Assembly: GCA_003222975.1 (NCBI GenBank)
Contig: QHXN01000070.1
Span: 31,488-95,487 of the forward strand
Length of the DNA stretch: 64,000 nucleotides
Direction of reading: 5' to 3'
From: Acidobacteriota bacterium
Lineage (GTDB): Bacteria; Acidobacteriota; Blastocatellia; Pyrinomonadales; Pyrinomonadaceae
In this document: positions 44,077-51,933 of the stretch, one piece after another
Layout: every line of letters begins with the position of its first letter
Numbering within the stretch: the stretch's first letter is position 1
Translations under genes and position numbers: made by a program
The notes under the pieces: model-generated
Seen by the model: only the letters and a program-made list of their open reading frames with translations
Told to the model about the DNA's origin: nothing
The model's database searches: none

Positions 44077-44123
44077 TGAGTGATGAGTGAAAGCGGCTTG
44101 CTTTTACTCATCACTCATCACTA
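44068..44123. repeat. Heptamer-type inverted repeat (AGTGATG class)
   Basis: Left arm 44068-44090 (TGAGTGA repeated) overlaps the stop of the M15-like gene; right arm 44105-44123 (CTCATCA repeated) ends before AAGGAGGAG of the aldo/keto reductase. Loop about 14 bases. Confidence 0.8.
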
Positions 44124-44140
44124 AAGGTTAAGGAGGAGAG

Positions 44141-45214
44141 ATGAAATACAATCTTTTGGGCAGGACGGGTTTGAAGGTCTCGGAGTTGTGCCTGGGCACG
44201 ATGACGTTCGGGGCGAAGTTCTTCAACATCGCCGAGGTTGACCAGGCGGGCGCAAACGAGATGGTCGCGCGCTCACTCGAAGCGGGCATCAACTTCTTCG
44301 ACACGGCGGACGTGTACTCCTACGGCGAGTCGGAGGAGATTCTGGGCCGCGCCATCGAGGAGTCGGGCGCGCGCCGCGACGCGGTCGTCATCGCCACGAA
44401 GGTGCGCGGCGCGATGAGCGAGCCGGCGACGCAGGGGACGGGCGACCCGAACAACGTCGGGCTTTCGCGCCAGCACATCTTCGCGTCGTGCGAGGCGTCG
44501 TTGCGCCGGCTCGGTACGGACTACATAGACCTTTATCAAGTGCACGGCTGGGACGCGCTCACGCCGATTGAAGAAACGATGCGCGCGCTCGACGACCTCG
44601 TCCGTCAAGGGAAGGTGCGCTACCTCGGCTGCTCGAACTGGACGGCACGGCACCTGATGAAGTCGCTCGGCCTCGCCGCGACGCACGACCGGGAGCGCTT
44701 CGTCTCGCTTCAGGCTTACTACTCGCTGGCGGGCCGCGACCTCGAACACGAGCTTCTGCCGCTCTGCCTCGAAGAGGGGTTGGGCGTGCTGCCCTGGTCG
44801 CCGCTTTCGGGCGGCTTCCTGACGGGGAAGTACCGGCGCGACAGCCCGAAACCGGAGGGCGCGCGGCGCACGGGCTTCGACTTCCCGCCCATTGACGAGG
44901 AGCGCGGCTTCGACGCCGTGGAGGCGCTCGACGCGGTGGCGAAAGCGCGCGGCGCGACCGTGGCACAGACTGCTCTGGCGTGGCTGCTCGCGCGCCCCGG
45001 CGTCACCTCCGTCATCATCGGCGCGAACAAGCGCTCGCAGCTCGAAGACAACCTGAAGGCGGCGGAACTGCGGCTCACTTCGGAAGAGGTCGAGCGCCTC
45101 TCGGCGACGACCGCGCCGCGCGCGCAGTACCCGCAGTGGATGGTCGAGCGGCAGGGCGCAGGCCGCAGGGCGCAGGAGGAAGGCGCTCGCGCGCTCGCGG
45201 CGACGGAGAGTTGA
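44141..45214 (+). CDS. Aldo/keto reductase
   Basis: A 357-residue NADPH-dependent aldo/keto reductase. The catalytic tetrad is readable: Asp in INFFDTADVY, Tyr in the same motif, Lys in VVIATKVRG and His in DLYQVHGWD. The barrel strands LGTMTFGAKF, YLGCSNWTARHL and GVLPWSPLSGGFLTGKYRRD and the cofactor site VTSVIIGANKRSQLEDNLKA follow. Closest pattern is the YhdN/Tas-like group acting on sugar or xenobiotic aldehydes; the substrate cannot be told. AAGGAGGAG lies 2 bases before the ATG. The C-terminal 25 residues (RQGAGRRAQEEGARALAATE) look like extra tail. Confidence 0.92.
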   Translation: MKYNLLGRTGLKVSELCLGTMTFGAKFFNIAEVDQAGANEMVARSLEAGINFFDTADVYSYGESEEILGRAIEESGARRDAVVIATKVRGAMSEPATQGTGDPNNVGLSRQHIFASCEASLRRLGTDYIDLYQVHGWDALTPIEETMRALDDLVRQGKVRYLGCSNWTARHLMKSLGLAATHDRERFVSLQAYYSLAGRDLEHELLPLCLEEGLGVLPWSPLSGGFLTGKYRRDSPKPEGARRTGFDFPPIDEERGFDAVEALDAVAKARGATVAQTALAWLLARPGVTSVIIGANKRSQLEDNLKAAELRLTSEEVERLSATTAPRAQYPQWMVERQGAGRRAQEEGARALAATES

Positions 45215-45260
45215 GTCGCACGGGACGCCTTTGAGTCGCGTGCATCCGAAGAGTTGAGGC

Positions 45261-45290
45261 CGTCGGCACGTCTGTGGTGACGTGCCGACG
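45261..45290 (+). promoter_or_regulatory. Perfect 12-bp stem-loop before kinase-like gene
   Basis: CGTCGGCACGTC and its exact complement GACGTGCCGACG flank a 6-base loop TGTGGT. It ends 10 bases before the ribosome binding site of the next gene and has no T-run. It could be a Rho-independent-like barrier, an RNA processing or stability element, or a protein site. Confidence 0.55.
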
Positions 45291-45310
45291 CAAGATTGAA
45301 GGGAGGCCGC

Positions 45311-45958
45311 ATGAAGGCGCGGACGACGGTCACAATCGCGCGGAGGATGGGGAGCGGCGGCTCTTACGTCGGGCAGGGAATCGCGCGGCGGCTCGGCCTC
45401 AAGTACATAGACCGCGAGGTCTTGCACCTCTGCGCCGAGTCGCTGGGCGTTGACGCATCGGCGCTGGAGCAGAACCGCGAGCGCGTCTCTTCGTTCTGGG
45501 AAAAACTTTTCGGTGGCCTGACCTTCGGCCCGCCAGAGACGACCTACGCGCCGCCGCCGCTGCGCAACTACACGGACAAGGAGCTGTTCGAGCGGCAGGT
45601 GGAGATACTGCGCCAGATCGCCGCGCACGAGGACTGCGTCATCGTCGGCTACGGTGGCGCATACGTCCTGCCGCGTCACCCGCGCATGGTCAACTTCTAT
45701 TTCCACGCGCCGCTTGAATTCCGCGTCCGCCGCATCATGGAGCTTTACAAAATCAACGACCGCGAGCGCGCCAGGCAGTTGATCGCCAGCTCCGACGAGA
45801 TGCGGCAGAGGTACTTCAAGCAGATGATCGGCAGAGACTGGGCCTGCGCCGACAACTATCACCTCTGCGTGGACACCTCGATGCTTCCGCTTCCCGAACT
45901 GATAGACAGGCTCGTGCATTTCATCGGTCGGAGGCTCGGCGCGAAGCAGGAGAGTTGA
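45311..45958 (+). CDS. Cytidylate kinase-like family protein
   Basis: A 215-residue P-loop kinase-like protein from ATG 45311, with GGGAGG just upstream; a TTG at 45296 lacks a site. VTIARRMGSGGSYVGQGIAR holds a degenerate P-loop (RRMGSGGSYVG), followed by the cytidylate-kinase pattern LGLKYIDREVLHL, GYGGAYVLPRHPRMVNFYFH and a C-terminal helix. The lid region has RARQLIASSDEMRQRYFKQM. Members of this group are annotated as cytidylate kinase-like, with no proven substrate that I know of. It follows the aldo/keto reductase gene by about 100 bases. Confidence 0.82.
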   Translation: MKARTTVTIARRMGSGGSYVGQGIARRLGLKYIDREVLHLCAESLGVDASALEQNRERVSSFWEKLFGGLTFGPPETTYAPPPLRNYTDKELFERQVEILRQIAAHEDCVIVGYGGAYVLPRHPRMVNFYFHAPLEFRVRRIMELYKINDRERARQLIASSDEMRQRYFKQMIGRDWACADNYHLCVDTSMLPLPELIDRLVHFIGRRLGAKQES

Positions 45959-46006
45959 GGAATCGGCTATATCAATTTTCGGTCGGGTGTAGAGCGGAAG
46001 GCATTA

Positions 46007-46044
46007 ACCACGGAGGCACAGAGGGCACTGAGGCTGCACAGAGG
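46007..46044. repeat. Short degenerate tandem repeat (CACAGAGG words)
   Basis: ACCACGGAGGCACAGAGGG and CACTGAGGCTGCACAGAGGG are runs of related GAGGCACA words without a matching reverse arm nearby. It could be an orphan arm of the heptamer family or a separate repeat. Confidence 0.4.
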
Positions 46045-46082
46045 GATTCAGGATTTCAAATTTGGGTAATAATGTAGTTGAC

Positions 46083-46340
46083 TCACCAGCCGAGCACCCG
46101 CTGCAACCACTTTATGAGATCACTTAGAAGTTCCCACATTTCCGACCCGAAGGCGAATAAGATGGCAAGAAGAACAAGGACGTGTCCAATATCATGGGTT
46201 GTATCTATCTTTCCTACTAATACTTTAATCTTCGGGTCATACTTCTTAACATCCTCCAACGTCGCCGGGATGATCAACTTCTCCCGCTCTGCATCCTCTA
46301 GCTTCTTAATCTCAAGCCGGGTTTTCTTCGTGTCATACAT
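46083..46340 (-). CDS. Small membrane protein of the XRE unit
   Basis: From ATG 46340 the product is 85 residues: a charged part (TRLEIKKLEDAEREKLIIPA) then a membrane helix (GHVLVLLAILFAFGSEMWEL) and a Trp-rich tail. The frame stays open upstream to about 46478, inside the regulator gene, and that stretch encodes a plausible hydrophobic segment (LFWSLTIPIFGWIRDLFG). The ribosome-binding-like AAGGA is only one base before ATG 46340. The true start may therefore be an unusual codon near the regulator's stop, giving about 110 residues with two helices. Function unknown. It is AT-rich relative to neighbours, like the other two genes of the unit. Confidence 0.6.
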   Translation of the reverse strand: MYDTKKTRLEIKKLEDAEREKLIIPATLEDVKKYDPKIKVLVGKIDTTHDIGHVLVLLAILFAFGSEMWELLSDLIKWLQRVLGW

Positions 46341-46416
46341 ATCCTTTTGGATGCCGAACAGGTCACGTATCCAACCGAAGATAGGAATGGTGAGACTCCA
46401 GAAAAGGATGCTTGAT

Positions 46417-46713
46417 TCACCGTTGCCGACGCCTCGCGCCTTCGTGCTTCGCGCTCGGCAGTTTGTTTGGTAGGTCTAGCTCATCATCAATCAAGACCTC
46501 AACGCAGATGCGCGCTAGGCGCGCATAGCGCAGGAGCACAATCAGCGACGGCTCGCGCTTGCCGGTCTCGAACTCCGATATTTGGCTGAGCGCAATCATA
46601 TCTCCGATGTCCAGGCGCTTCACGACCTCGGACTGAGACAGGCCGAACGCTTCCCTAATCTGGCGCAGCTTCGCGGCCAGACGGCGCGGCCTCCGTCGCG
46701 GCTTCGCGCCCAT
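46417..46713 (-). CDS. XRE-family helix-turn-helix regulator
   Basis: A 98-residue protein from ATG 46713, with GGAGG 9 bases upstream. The Cro/CI-type helix-turn-helix reads LRQIREAFGLSQSEVVKRLD and ALSQISEFETGKREPSLIVL, followed by a short helix and a basic tail. Its start overlaps the stop of a 40-residue gene as TAATG, and its end overlaps the upstream extension of the small membrane protein, so the three form one tightly packed unit. It probably represses its own promoter at 46902-46929. Similar small units occur in toxin-antitoxin and phage regulatory cassettes, but no toxin is recognised. Confidence 0.82.
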   Translation of the reverse strand: MGAKPRRRPRRLAAKLRQIREAFGLSQSEVVKRLDIGDMIALSQISEFETGKREPSLIVLLRYARLARICVEVLIDDELDLPNKLPSAKHEGARRRQR

Positions 46714-46835
46714 TAGGAGTTGCCTCCCGGCGGGCACAGCGCACAGACCTTGCCATCCTTAGCAAATGCTAGCAATATGCGTCCGCTCAACCCGTCCGCC
46801 GTGAGAATCCTTTTCTTCTCAACGGCGATGCTCAT
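46713..46835 (-). CDS. 40-residue small protein, first gene of the XRE unit
   Basis: Starts MSIAVEKKRILTADG and ends VCALCPPGGNS; the stop TAA overlaps the regulator ATG (TAATG), so the two are translationally coupled. It has a CxxC pair near the end (VCALC) and no membrane segment. A promoter-like sequence lies about 65 bases upstream. It is too short to assign; it could be a leader peptide that sets regulator translation or a real small protein. Confidence 0.5.
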   Translation of the reverse strand: MSIAVEKKRILTADGLSGRILLAFAKDGKVCALCPPGGNS

Positions 46836-46901
46836 TCACTCGCTTGAGGGTTGAGCCGTCGCATTAGCCGTTGCCGGTTTTCAAAGACACGAACGGGCGG
46901 G

Positions 46902-46929
46902 AATATAACACAATGAGCCTCATTCTAAA
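46902..46929 (-). promoter_or_regulatory. Promoter with operator palindrome for the XRE unit
   Basis: On the minus strand TTTAGA (46924-46929) and TATATT (46902-46907) form a -35/-10 pair with a 16-base spacer. The spacer holds a 13-base palindrome, AATGAG-N-CTCATT (46912-46924), placed where a repressor would block polymerase. This suggests autoregulation by the XRE protein. Confidence 0.55.
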
Positions 46930-47083
46930 GGGTATTTTGGTCGTTGATTAAGGACGGGGATGCGTGAAGGGTGACGCATCTTCGGAGCACGCCCGCTCTC
47001 TTGTGGAAGCGGGCTGTGCCGCGAGGCCGCGTGTGCGTCGGGCGGGCGTCGCGCGGCCTCGTCGTGTTAGCATTATTGTTATT

Positions 47084-48316
47084 ATGGCAGGAGCGCACGC
47101 AGAGCTTCAGGACGACCGCGCCGCGCACACGGGCGACCACCGCGCCGCAGTCACGGCAGGCTTCCTCGGCTGGACGCTCGACGCCTTCGACTTCTTCCTC
47201 GTCGTCTTCACGCTCACGGCCATCGCCAGAGAGTTCGGCAAGACGGACGCGGAGCTGGCGCTCACGCTGACCGTGACGCTCGCCTTCCGCCCCGTCGGCG
47301 CGTTCATCTTCGGCCTGCTCGCCGACCGCTACGGGCGGCGGCTGCCGCTGATGATTGACCTCGTCTTCTACTCAATCGTCGAAGTGCTGTCGGGCCTCGC
47401 GCCGAGCTACTGGACGTTCCTCGTGCTGCGCGCGCTCTTCGGCATCGGCATGGGCGGCGAGTGGGGCGTCGGCGCGTCGCTGGCGATGGAGAAAGTTCCG
47501 CCGCGGCTGCGCGGTGTGCTTTCGGGTTTGCTTCAGGAGGGCTACGCGGTCGGCTACCTTCTGGCGGCGGTCTGCTACTTCTTCGTCTTCCCGCGCTGGG
47601 GCTGGCGTCCGCTCTTCTTCATCGGGGGCCTGCCGGCGCTGCTCGTCGTCTACGTCCGCTTCGGCGTGAAGGAGTCGGAGGTGTGGGAGCGGACTAAACA
47701 TGCGACGTGGGGCGAACTGGGCCGAGGCATCGCCTCGCACTGGCGGACGCTCCTCTACCTCATCGCCCTGATGGCGATGATGAACTTCGCCTCGCATGGC
47801 ACGCAGGACATGTACCCGACCTTCCTCGAACGCGACTGGGGGTTCTCACCGCAGATGCGTTCCCTCGTCACAGGCATCTCGATGGTCGGCGCGATCACGG
47901 GCGGGCTTCTCTTCGGGCTGCTCTCCGACCGCTGGGGTCGCCGGCGCGCGATGATCCTCGCCTTCGTCCTCGCCGTCCTCGTCATCCCTCTGTGGGCGTT
48001 CGCGCCGTCGCTGGCGCTCCTGGTCGCGGGCGCGTTCCTGATGCAGTTCATGGTGCAGGGCGCTTGGGGCGTCATCCCGGCGCACATCACGGAGCTGTCG
48101 CCCGACTCTGTGCGCGGGTTCCTGCCCGGCTTCGCCTACCAGTGCGGCGTGCTCATCGCCGGAACCATCGCCTACATCGAGGCCGTCTTCGCCGCGCGCA
48201 CCTCTTACGCGAAGGCGATGGCGCTTGTGGCCCTCGTCGTCTTCACGGTCGCGGCTGTCGTCGCGGGACTGGGGCGAGAAAGGCGCGGCATCACCTTCGG
48301 CGAAGGAGTGGGCTGA
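47084..48316 (+). CDS. MFS transporter, metabolite:H+ symporter (lactate/carboxylate-type)
   Basis: About 410 residues from ATG 47084. The frame is open from 46964, but the extra part is Arg-rich and unlike a transporter start. Twelve membrane helices; marks are FLGWTLDAFDFFLVVFTLTA in helix 1, motif A GLLADRYGRRLPLMIDLVFY, RALFGIGMGGEWGVGASLAM in helix 4 and the repeat GLLSDRWGRRRAMILAFVLA. The LDAFDFF and GMGGEWG blocks fit the SHS/JEN-type and related metabolite symporters for carboxylates. The upstream 250 bases hold hairpins (around 46956-46975 and 46986-47020). No clear ribosome binding site. The convergent MFS gene ends 6 bases after its stop. Confidence 0.88.
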   Translation: MAGAHAELQDDRAAHTGDHRAAVTAGFLGWTLDAFDFFLVVFTLTAIAREFGKTDAELALTLTVTLAFRPVGAFIFGLLADRYGRRLPLMIDLVFYSIVEVLSGLAPSYWTFLVLRALFGIGMGGEWGVGASLAMEKVPPRLRGVLSGLLQEGYAVGYLLAAVCYFFVFPRWGWRPLFFIGGLPALLVVYVRFGVKESEVWERTKHATWGELGRGIASHWRTLLYLIALMAMMNFASHGTQDMYPTFLERDWGFSPQMRSLVTGISMVGAITGGLLFGLLSDRWGRRRAMILAFVLAVLVIPLWAFAPSLALLVAGAFLMQFMVQGAWGVIPAHITELSPDSVRGFLPGFAYQCGVLIAGTIAYIEAVFAARTSYAKAMALVALVVFTVAAVVAGLGRERRGITFGEGVG

Positions 48317-48321
48317 GAGCT

Positions 48322-49935
48322 TCACGTTCGGGCGCGGCGTCTGCCGCGGCGGGAAGTGTCTTCCGCGATGAGGTGTGTGACGACCGGCGGCGAGTCGCCG
48401 AGGTGGAACGAGCGGACGCGCTCTTGCGCGGCGCGGTCTTCGTTCGTCACGCGCGCGTGCTGGCGCAGGTGCTCGGCCCACGACTCGACGAGGAAGGTCT
48501 CAAGGTAGTGGCCCGGCCTCGCGGGGTCTGCGAAGAGGCCCCAGCGCGTCGCGCCGTCGCGCCGCAGAATCCGCTCGAACTCGCGCATCGCCTCGGCGAA
48601 CTCGCCCGCCCGCGCCGGGTCAATCAGGTACTCGACCGTGACCAGCACAGGCCCGCGCTCCGGCTCCACCTCGCTCATGAAGTTCGGCTCCGACCAGTGC
48701 AGCGAAGGGTCGAGGTCTAGCTCTTCCCCGGCGCGCAGAGGGAAGAGGAGCGCCGCCGCCAAGCCAACGACCAGCCCCGCGGAAGCGCCGACGAGCGCCA
48801 GCGGTATCCCGGCGCGCTCGGCGACCAGGCCCCAGACGGCGCTCCCCACGGCCATCGCGCCGAAGAAGGAGAGCAGGTAGATGGCGAGGGTGCGTGCGCG
48901 CACCCATTCGGGGACGACCGTCTGCACGACGATGTTGAAGCACGACATCGTCGTCATCCACGCCACCCCGCCGAAGAGCATCGCCACACACAGGAGCGCG
49001 AAGGCATGCACGTAGGCGACTGCGGCGGTCGCCGCCGCGAAGAGCAGAGTGCCGCAGCCGACCAGCACGTTGGTCGAGATCGTCCGGCGCGCCTTCGGCA
49101 GCACAAGCGCGCCGACTATCGCGCCCGCGCCCAGTCCGCCCAGGAGCACGCCGTAGCCGAGCGCGCCCATCCCCAACTCCTGCCGCGCCACCAGCGGCAG
49201 CATCGCCCACAGCGCGCTCGCGCAACTGACGAAGACGATTGTGCGCGCGAGTACGGCGCGCAGCTCCGGCGCGTGGCGCGTGTAGCGCACTCCTGCGCGC
49301 ATCGCGCCCGCCACGCGCTCGGTCGGCGAGATGCTCTCGACGGGTTCCCGCCGCCAGCGGTAGAGGACGTAGATGACGCCGACGAACGAGAGCGAGTTCA
49401 GGAAGAAGACGGCCCACGAGCCGATGGCCGCGACGAGCAGGCCGCCCAAGGCCGGGCCGACGGCGCGCGCGATGTTGAAGGCGACGCTGTTGAGCGAGAC
49501 GGCGAGGGGAAGCTCCGTGCGCGGCACAAGCTCCGGGACGATGGCCTGCCACGCCGGGGCGTTCAGGGCCGCGCCGAGTCCGAGCATGAAGGTGAGCGTG
49601 AGCAAGACCCACGGCGTCGTCAGTCCCGTGAGCGTGAGCACGCCCAGCGCGACCGCGGCAACGAGCATCCACGTCTGCGTGAAGAGGAGCAGGCGGCGGC
49701 GGTCAACGATGTCGGCGAGCGCCCCGCCGGGGAGCGCCAGAAGAAAGGTCGGCGAGTTCTCCGCCGTCTGCATCAGCGCGACCATGATGGGCGTGGGCGC
49801 GAGCGTCGTCATCAGCCACTCCGCGCCGACGTTGTGCATCCACGTCCCGACGTTCGACGCCACCGCCGCGACCCACAGCGCGCGGAAGAGCGACAGGCGC
49901 AGAGGACTCCACGGCGACGGCGGTTGTTTGCTCAT
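48322..49935 (-). CDS. MFS exporter (EntS-like) fused to a monooxygenase-like (ABM) domain
   Basis: A 537-residue protein. The first 410 residues are a 12-helix MFS of the enterobactin-exporter type (FRALWVAAVASNVGTWMHNV, FLLALPGGALADIVDRRRLL, NSVAFNIARAVGPALGGLLV). Residues about 430-520 form a soluble ferredoxin-like domain resembling antibiotic biosynthesis monooxygenases (VLVTVEYLIDPARAGEFAEA, WGLFADPARPGHYLETFLVE), probably binding rather than oxidising. The combination is known in MFS proteins of this subgroup. No substrate can be named. A near-palindrome at 49937-49952 overlaps the region just upstream of the ATG, and there is no ribosome binding site. Confidence 0.88.
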   Translation of the reverse strand: MSKQPPSPWSPLRLSLFRALWVAAVASNVGTWMHNVGAEWLMTTLAPTPIMVALMQTAENSPTFLLALPGGALADIVDRRRLLLFTQTWMLVAAVALGVLTLTGLTTPWVLLTLTFMLGLGAALNAPAWQAIVPELVPRTELPLAVSLNSVAFNIARAVGPALGGLLVAAIGSWAVFFLNSLSFVGVIYVLYRWRREPVESISPTERVAGAMRAGVRYTRHAPELRAVLARTIVFVSCASALWAMLPLVARQELGMGALGYGVLLGGLGAGAIVGALVLPKARRTISTNVLVGCGTLLFAAATAAVAYVHAFALLCVAMLFGGVAWMTTMSCFNIVVQTVVPEWVRARTLAIYLLSFFGAMAVGSAVWGLVAERAGIPLALVGASAGLVVGLAAALLFPLRAGEELDLDPSLHWSEPNFMSEVEPERGPVLVTVEYLIDPARAGEFAEAMREFERILRRDGATRWGLFADPARPGHYLETFLVESWAEHLRQHARVTNEDRAAQERVRSFHLGDSPPVVTHLIAEDTSRRGRRRART

Positions 49936-49936
49936 G

Positions 49937-49952
49937 GTCTTTAACTAAAGAC
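49937..49952. promoter_or_regulatory. Near-palindrome at the exporter start
   Basis: GTCTTTAACTAAAGAC has 7-bp arms around two unpaired bases and lies 2-17 bases before the EntS-like ATG on the minus strand. The position suits a repressor or translational site. The bound protein is unknown. Confidence 0.4.
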
Positions 49953-50346
49953 GCCGGGCGAAGCAGTTTAAGTTTGACTCGGACGCCGACGGCTCTCTTC
50001 GCTGTCGGGCCGCCGGTCACGTCGCGGATTTTATATTTCCGAAACTTTGTTGCGTATATGATGTCGAAAACGGGACAAACCATAAAAAAGCCCTGCCGCC
50101 GACTACCCGGCCCACTGCCGCCCGGTGAAAGGTTTTGCCCCGACGCCGCATAAACATGTGGGGGGAACGATGTGTGGGATGGGGGTCACGAGTCATGTCA
50201 ACCAGAGGCAGTCCCGCCGTAGACCCTTCGGAGGTCAAGGCGACGTAACAAGCCGCGAGCTTGGATCAACCGGGAGGCCCGCGTCACGGTTGAAATCAAC
50301 CCGCCGCCGTCTTCCGACAAATGCTGCACGCCGCGCACAATTCAGG

Positions 50347-50375
50347 TTGACGAAAACGCGGGCGAGGCATATATT
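50347..50375 (+). promoter_or_regulatory. Sigma-70-type promoter of the cysteine protease gene
   Basis: TTGACG (50347-50352) and TATATT (50370-50375) are 17 bases apart, giving a start near 50382 and a leader of about 65 bases with AAGGAG before the ATG. The rest of the 49936-50446 gap has G-runs and small stems (for example GACC-GGTC around 50219-50240), which might be an RNA leader or small RNA, but I recognise no family and see no gene. Confidence 0.6.
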
Positions 50376-50446
50376 CACCGCCGCCCTGCGTTATTAACTC
50401 CTCGCTCTTTTCCAGACCCTACCACCCGAAATAAGGAGAAACTTAC

Positions 50447-51307
50447 ATGCCCGCACTTAAATCGGCATCGGCTAAAAAGTCTCCACGCAAGACGGCAGGC
50501 AAAAAGGCGGCAGCCGGCGGCTCCGGCCAGATCGTGCAGCGCAAGATCAAGCGCTTCGGCTGGGTGCCCGACCTGCCCGACCACCGAGACAAGATGTACT
50601 CCGCGCCTTTCGTCCACGTCGCCCAGCTCCCGCCCAGCGTTGACCTGCGTTCGGGCTGCCCGCCCGTGTACGACCAGGGGCAGCTCGGCAGTTGCACCGG
50701 CAACGCCATCGCCGGGGCGCTTGAGTTCGACCAGATGAAGCAGGGGCTGGCGGACGTGTTCCCGCCCTCGCGCCTCTTCATCTACTACAACGAGCGCGTG
50801 ATGGAGGGGTCGGTCAGCCAGGACGCCGGCGCGATGATCCGCGACGGCGTCAAGAGCGTTAACAAGGTCGGCGCGCCGCACGAGAAGCTGTGGCCCTACA
50901 GCGACGCCAACCCCGGCCCGTTCACGAAGAAGCCCTCGGCGGCGGCCTTCGCCGACGGGCGCAAGCATCCGGCGGTGGTCTATCAGCGCTTGCCGCAGGT
51001 GGACATCCAGTTGAAGGGCTGCCTGGCGAGCGGCTACCCGTTCGTCTTCGGCATCTCGGTCTATGAGAGTTTCGAGAGCAGCGCGGTGGCGAAGAGCGGC
51101 AAGGTGCCCATGCCCAAGCCGAAGGAGAAGATGTTGGGCGGGCACGCCATCCTCGCCGTCGGCTACGACGACACCCAACGCCGCTTCATCATCCGCAACT
51201 CGTGGGGGCCGGACTGGGGGGTGAAAGGTTATTTCACGCTCCCCTACGAATACGTGCTCGACTCGAACCTGGCCGACGACTTCTGGACGATCAGGACAGT
51301 CCAATGA
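50447..51307 (+). CDS. Papain-like cysteine protease (C1 family), no signal peptide
   Basis: A 286-residue C1 peptidase with C83 in YDQGQLGSCTGNAIAGALE, H233 in LGGHAILAVGYDD and N251 in IIRNSWGPDWGVKGYF; Q79 supplies the oxyanion hole. The N-terminal 35 residues are Lys/Ala-rich (SAKKSPRKTAGKKAAAGG) and show no signal peptide or typical inhibitory prodomain, so it may act in the cytoplasm, possibly near nucleic acid. AAGGAG lies 8 bases before the ATG. The gene next door, convergent, encodes a chagasin-type inhibitor of this protease class, so the two probably form an enzyme-inhibitor pair. Confidence 0.93.
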   Translation: MPALKSASAKKSPRKTAGKKAAAGGSGQIVQRKIKRFGWVPDLPDHRDKMYSAPFVHVAQLPPSVDLRSGCPPVYDQGQLGSCTGNAIAGALEFDQMKQGLADVFPPSRLFIYYNERVMEGSVSQDAGAMIRDGVKSVNKVGAPHEKLWPYSDANPGPFTKKPSAAAFADGRKHPAVVYQRLPQVDIQLKGCLASGYPFVFGISVYESFESSAVAKSGKVPMPKPKEKMLGGHAILAVGYDDTQRRFIIRNSWGPDWGVKGYFTLPYEYVLDSNLADDFWTIRTVQ

Positions 51308-51329
51308 CGGACGGGGCGCGCGCGGCCAC

Positions 51330-51360
51330 GCGGGACAAGCCCCTCAGGGACTTATCCCGC
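51330..51360. terminator. Hairpin between convergent protease and inhibitor genes
   Basis: GCGGGACAAG (51330-51339) pairs with CTTATCCCGC (51351-51360) with one mismatch around an 11-base loop. It covers the stop codon of the inhibitor gene and lies 23 bases after the protease stop, so it can serve both directions. T-runs are weak. Confidence 0.45.
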
Positions 51361-51663
51361 AACGCGCACGCTTAGGGTGAAGGTGCGCGCCGCTTCGCCC
51401 GCGGTGCGCGTGTAAGACATCTCTATCCGACCCTGCCCGGCCTGGGCGGCGCGGAATTGCCAGACGTGGCTGCCGCCCTGTCCGGGCCGGCCCTCGTTCG
51501 GCGCGCGGAATCCGTCTCTGACGAGCACGCAGGCCGGCGAGCCGTCCGCCGTCACGCGCCAGCGAAAGCCTGTGGACGGATTCTCACGGAGAGTTAGCTC
51601 GAACTCCTGCCCCGCCGTCAGCTCAATTTCACGACCGTCCACGCTCTCGTCAAGCTGTTCCAT
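51352..51663 (-). CDS. Chagasin-type cysteine protease inhibitor (I42)
   Basis: A 103-residue protein from ATG 51663, with GGAG 6 bases upstream; the longer frame to 51807 is Arg-rich and unlikely. The three inhibitory loops of chagasin are readable: NPSTGF (29-33, family NPTTGY/F), GRPGQGGSHVW (58-68, family GxGG) and YTRT (84-87, place of the RPW loop, here weaker). The fold is an all-beta domain with no signal peptide, so it should stay in the cytoplasm with the protease. Chagasin-like proteins bind papain-type enzymes tightly; the convergent C1 protease is the evident target. Confidence 0.85.
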   Translation of the reverse strand: MEQLDESVDGREIELTAGQEFELTLRENPSTGFRWRVTADGSPACVLVRDGFRAPNEGRPGQGGSHVWQFRAAQAGQGRIEMSYTRTAGEAARTFTLSVRVAG

Positions 51664-51933
51664 AAAGTTCTCCAGCGCACGTCCGCGCCGCGCTCGCGTC
51701 TCTATTCGTTGTCTTTGCCCGTGCCGGGATTGTATCCGACGGGGCGGCGTCTGTGCCAGAGTGCGCGCTCGTCCGTGCCGTCCGAGCATTAAGAGACGCG
51801 GGGGCAAACTTCACGCCCCAGCCGCGAAGCTGTTACACTCCTGGCCGCCGGACTGCCGACCCTGTTCTACCAACACATTTCGAGCGAGCGAACGCTCTCA
51901 ACCGTTGACCGACGATTGAATCAGGATCACCCG

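Noticed and set aside
50125..50397. 90-residue frame in the gap before the cysteine protease
   Set aside because: No ribosome binding site, Arg/Thr-rich, and it runs through the promoter at 50347-50375.
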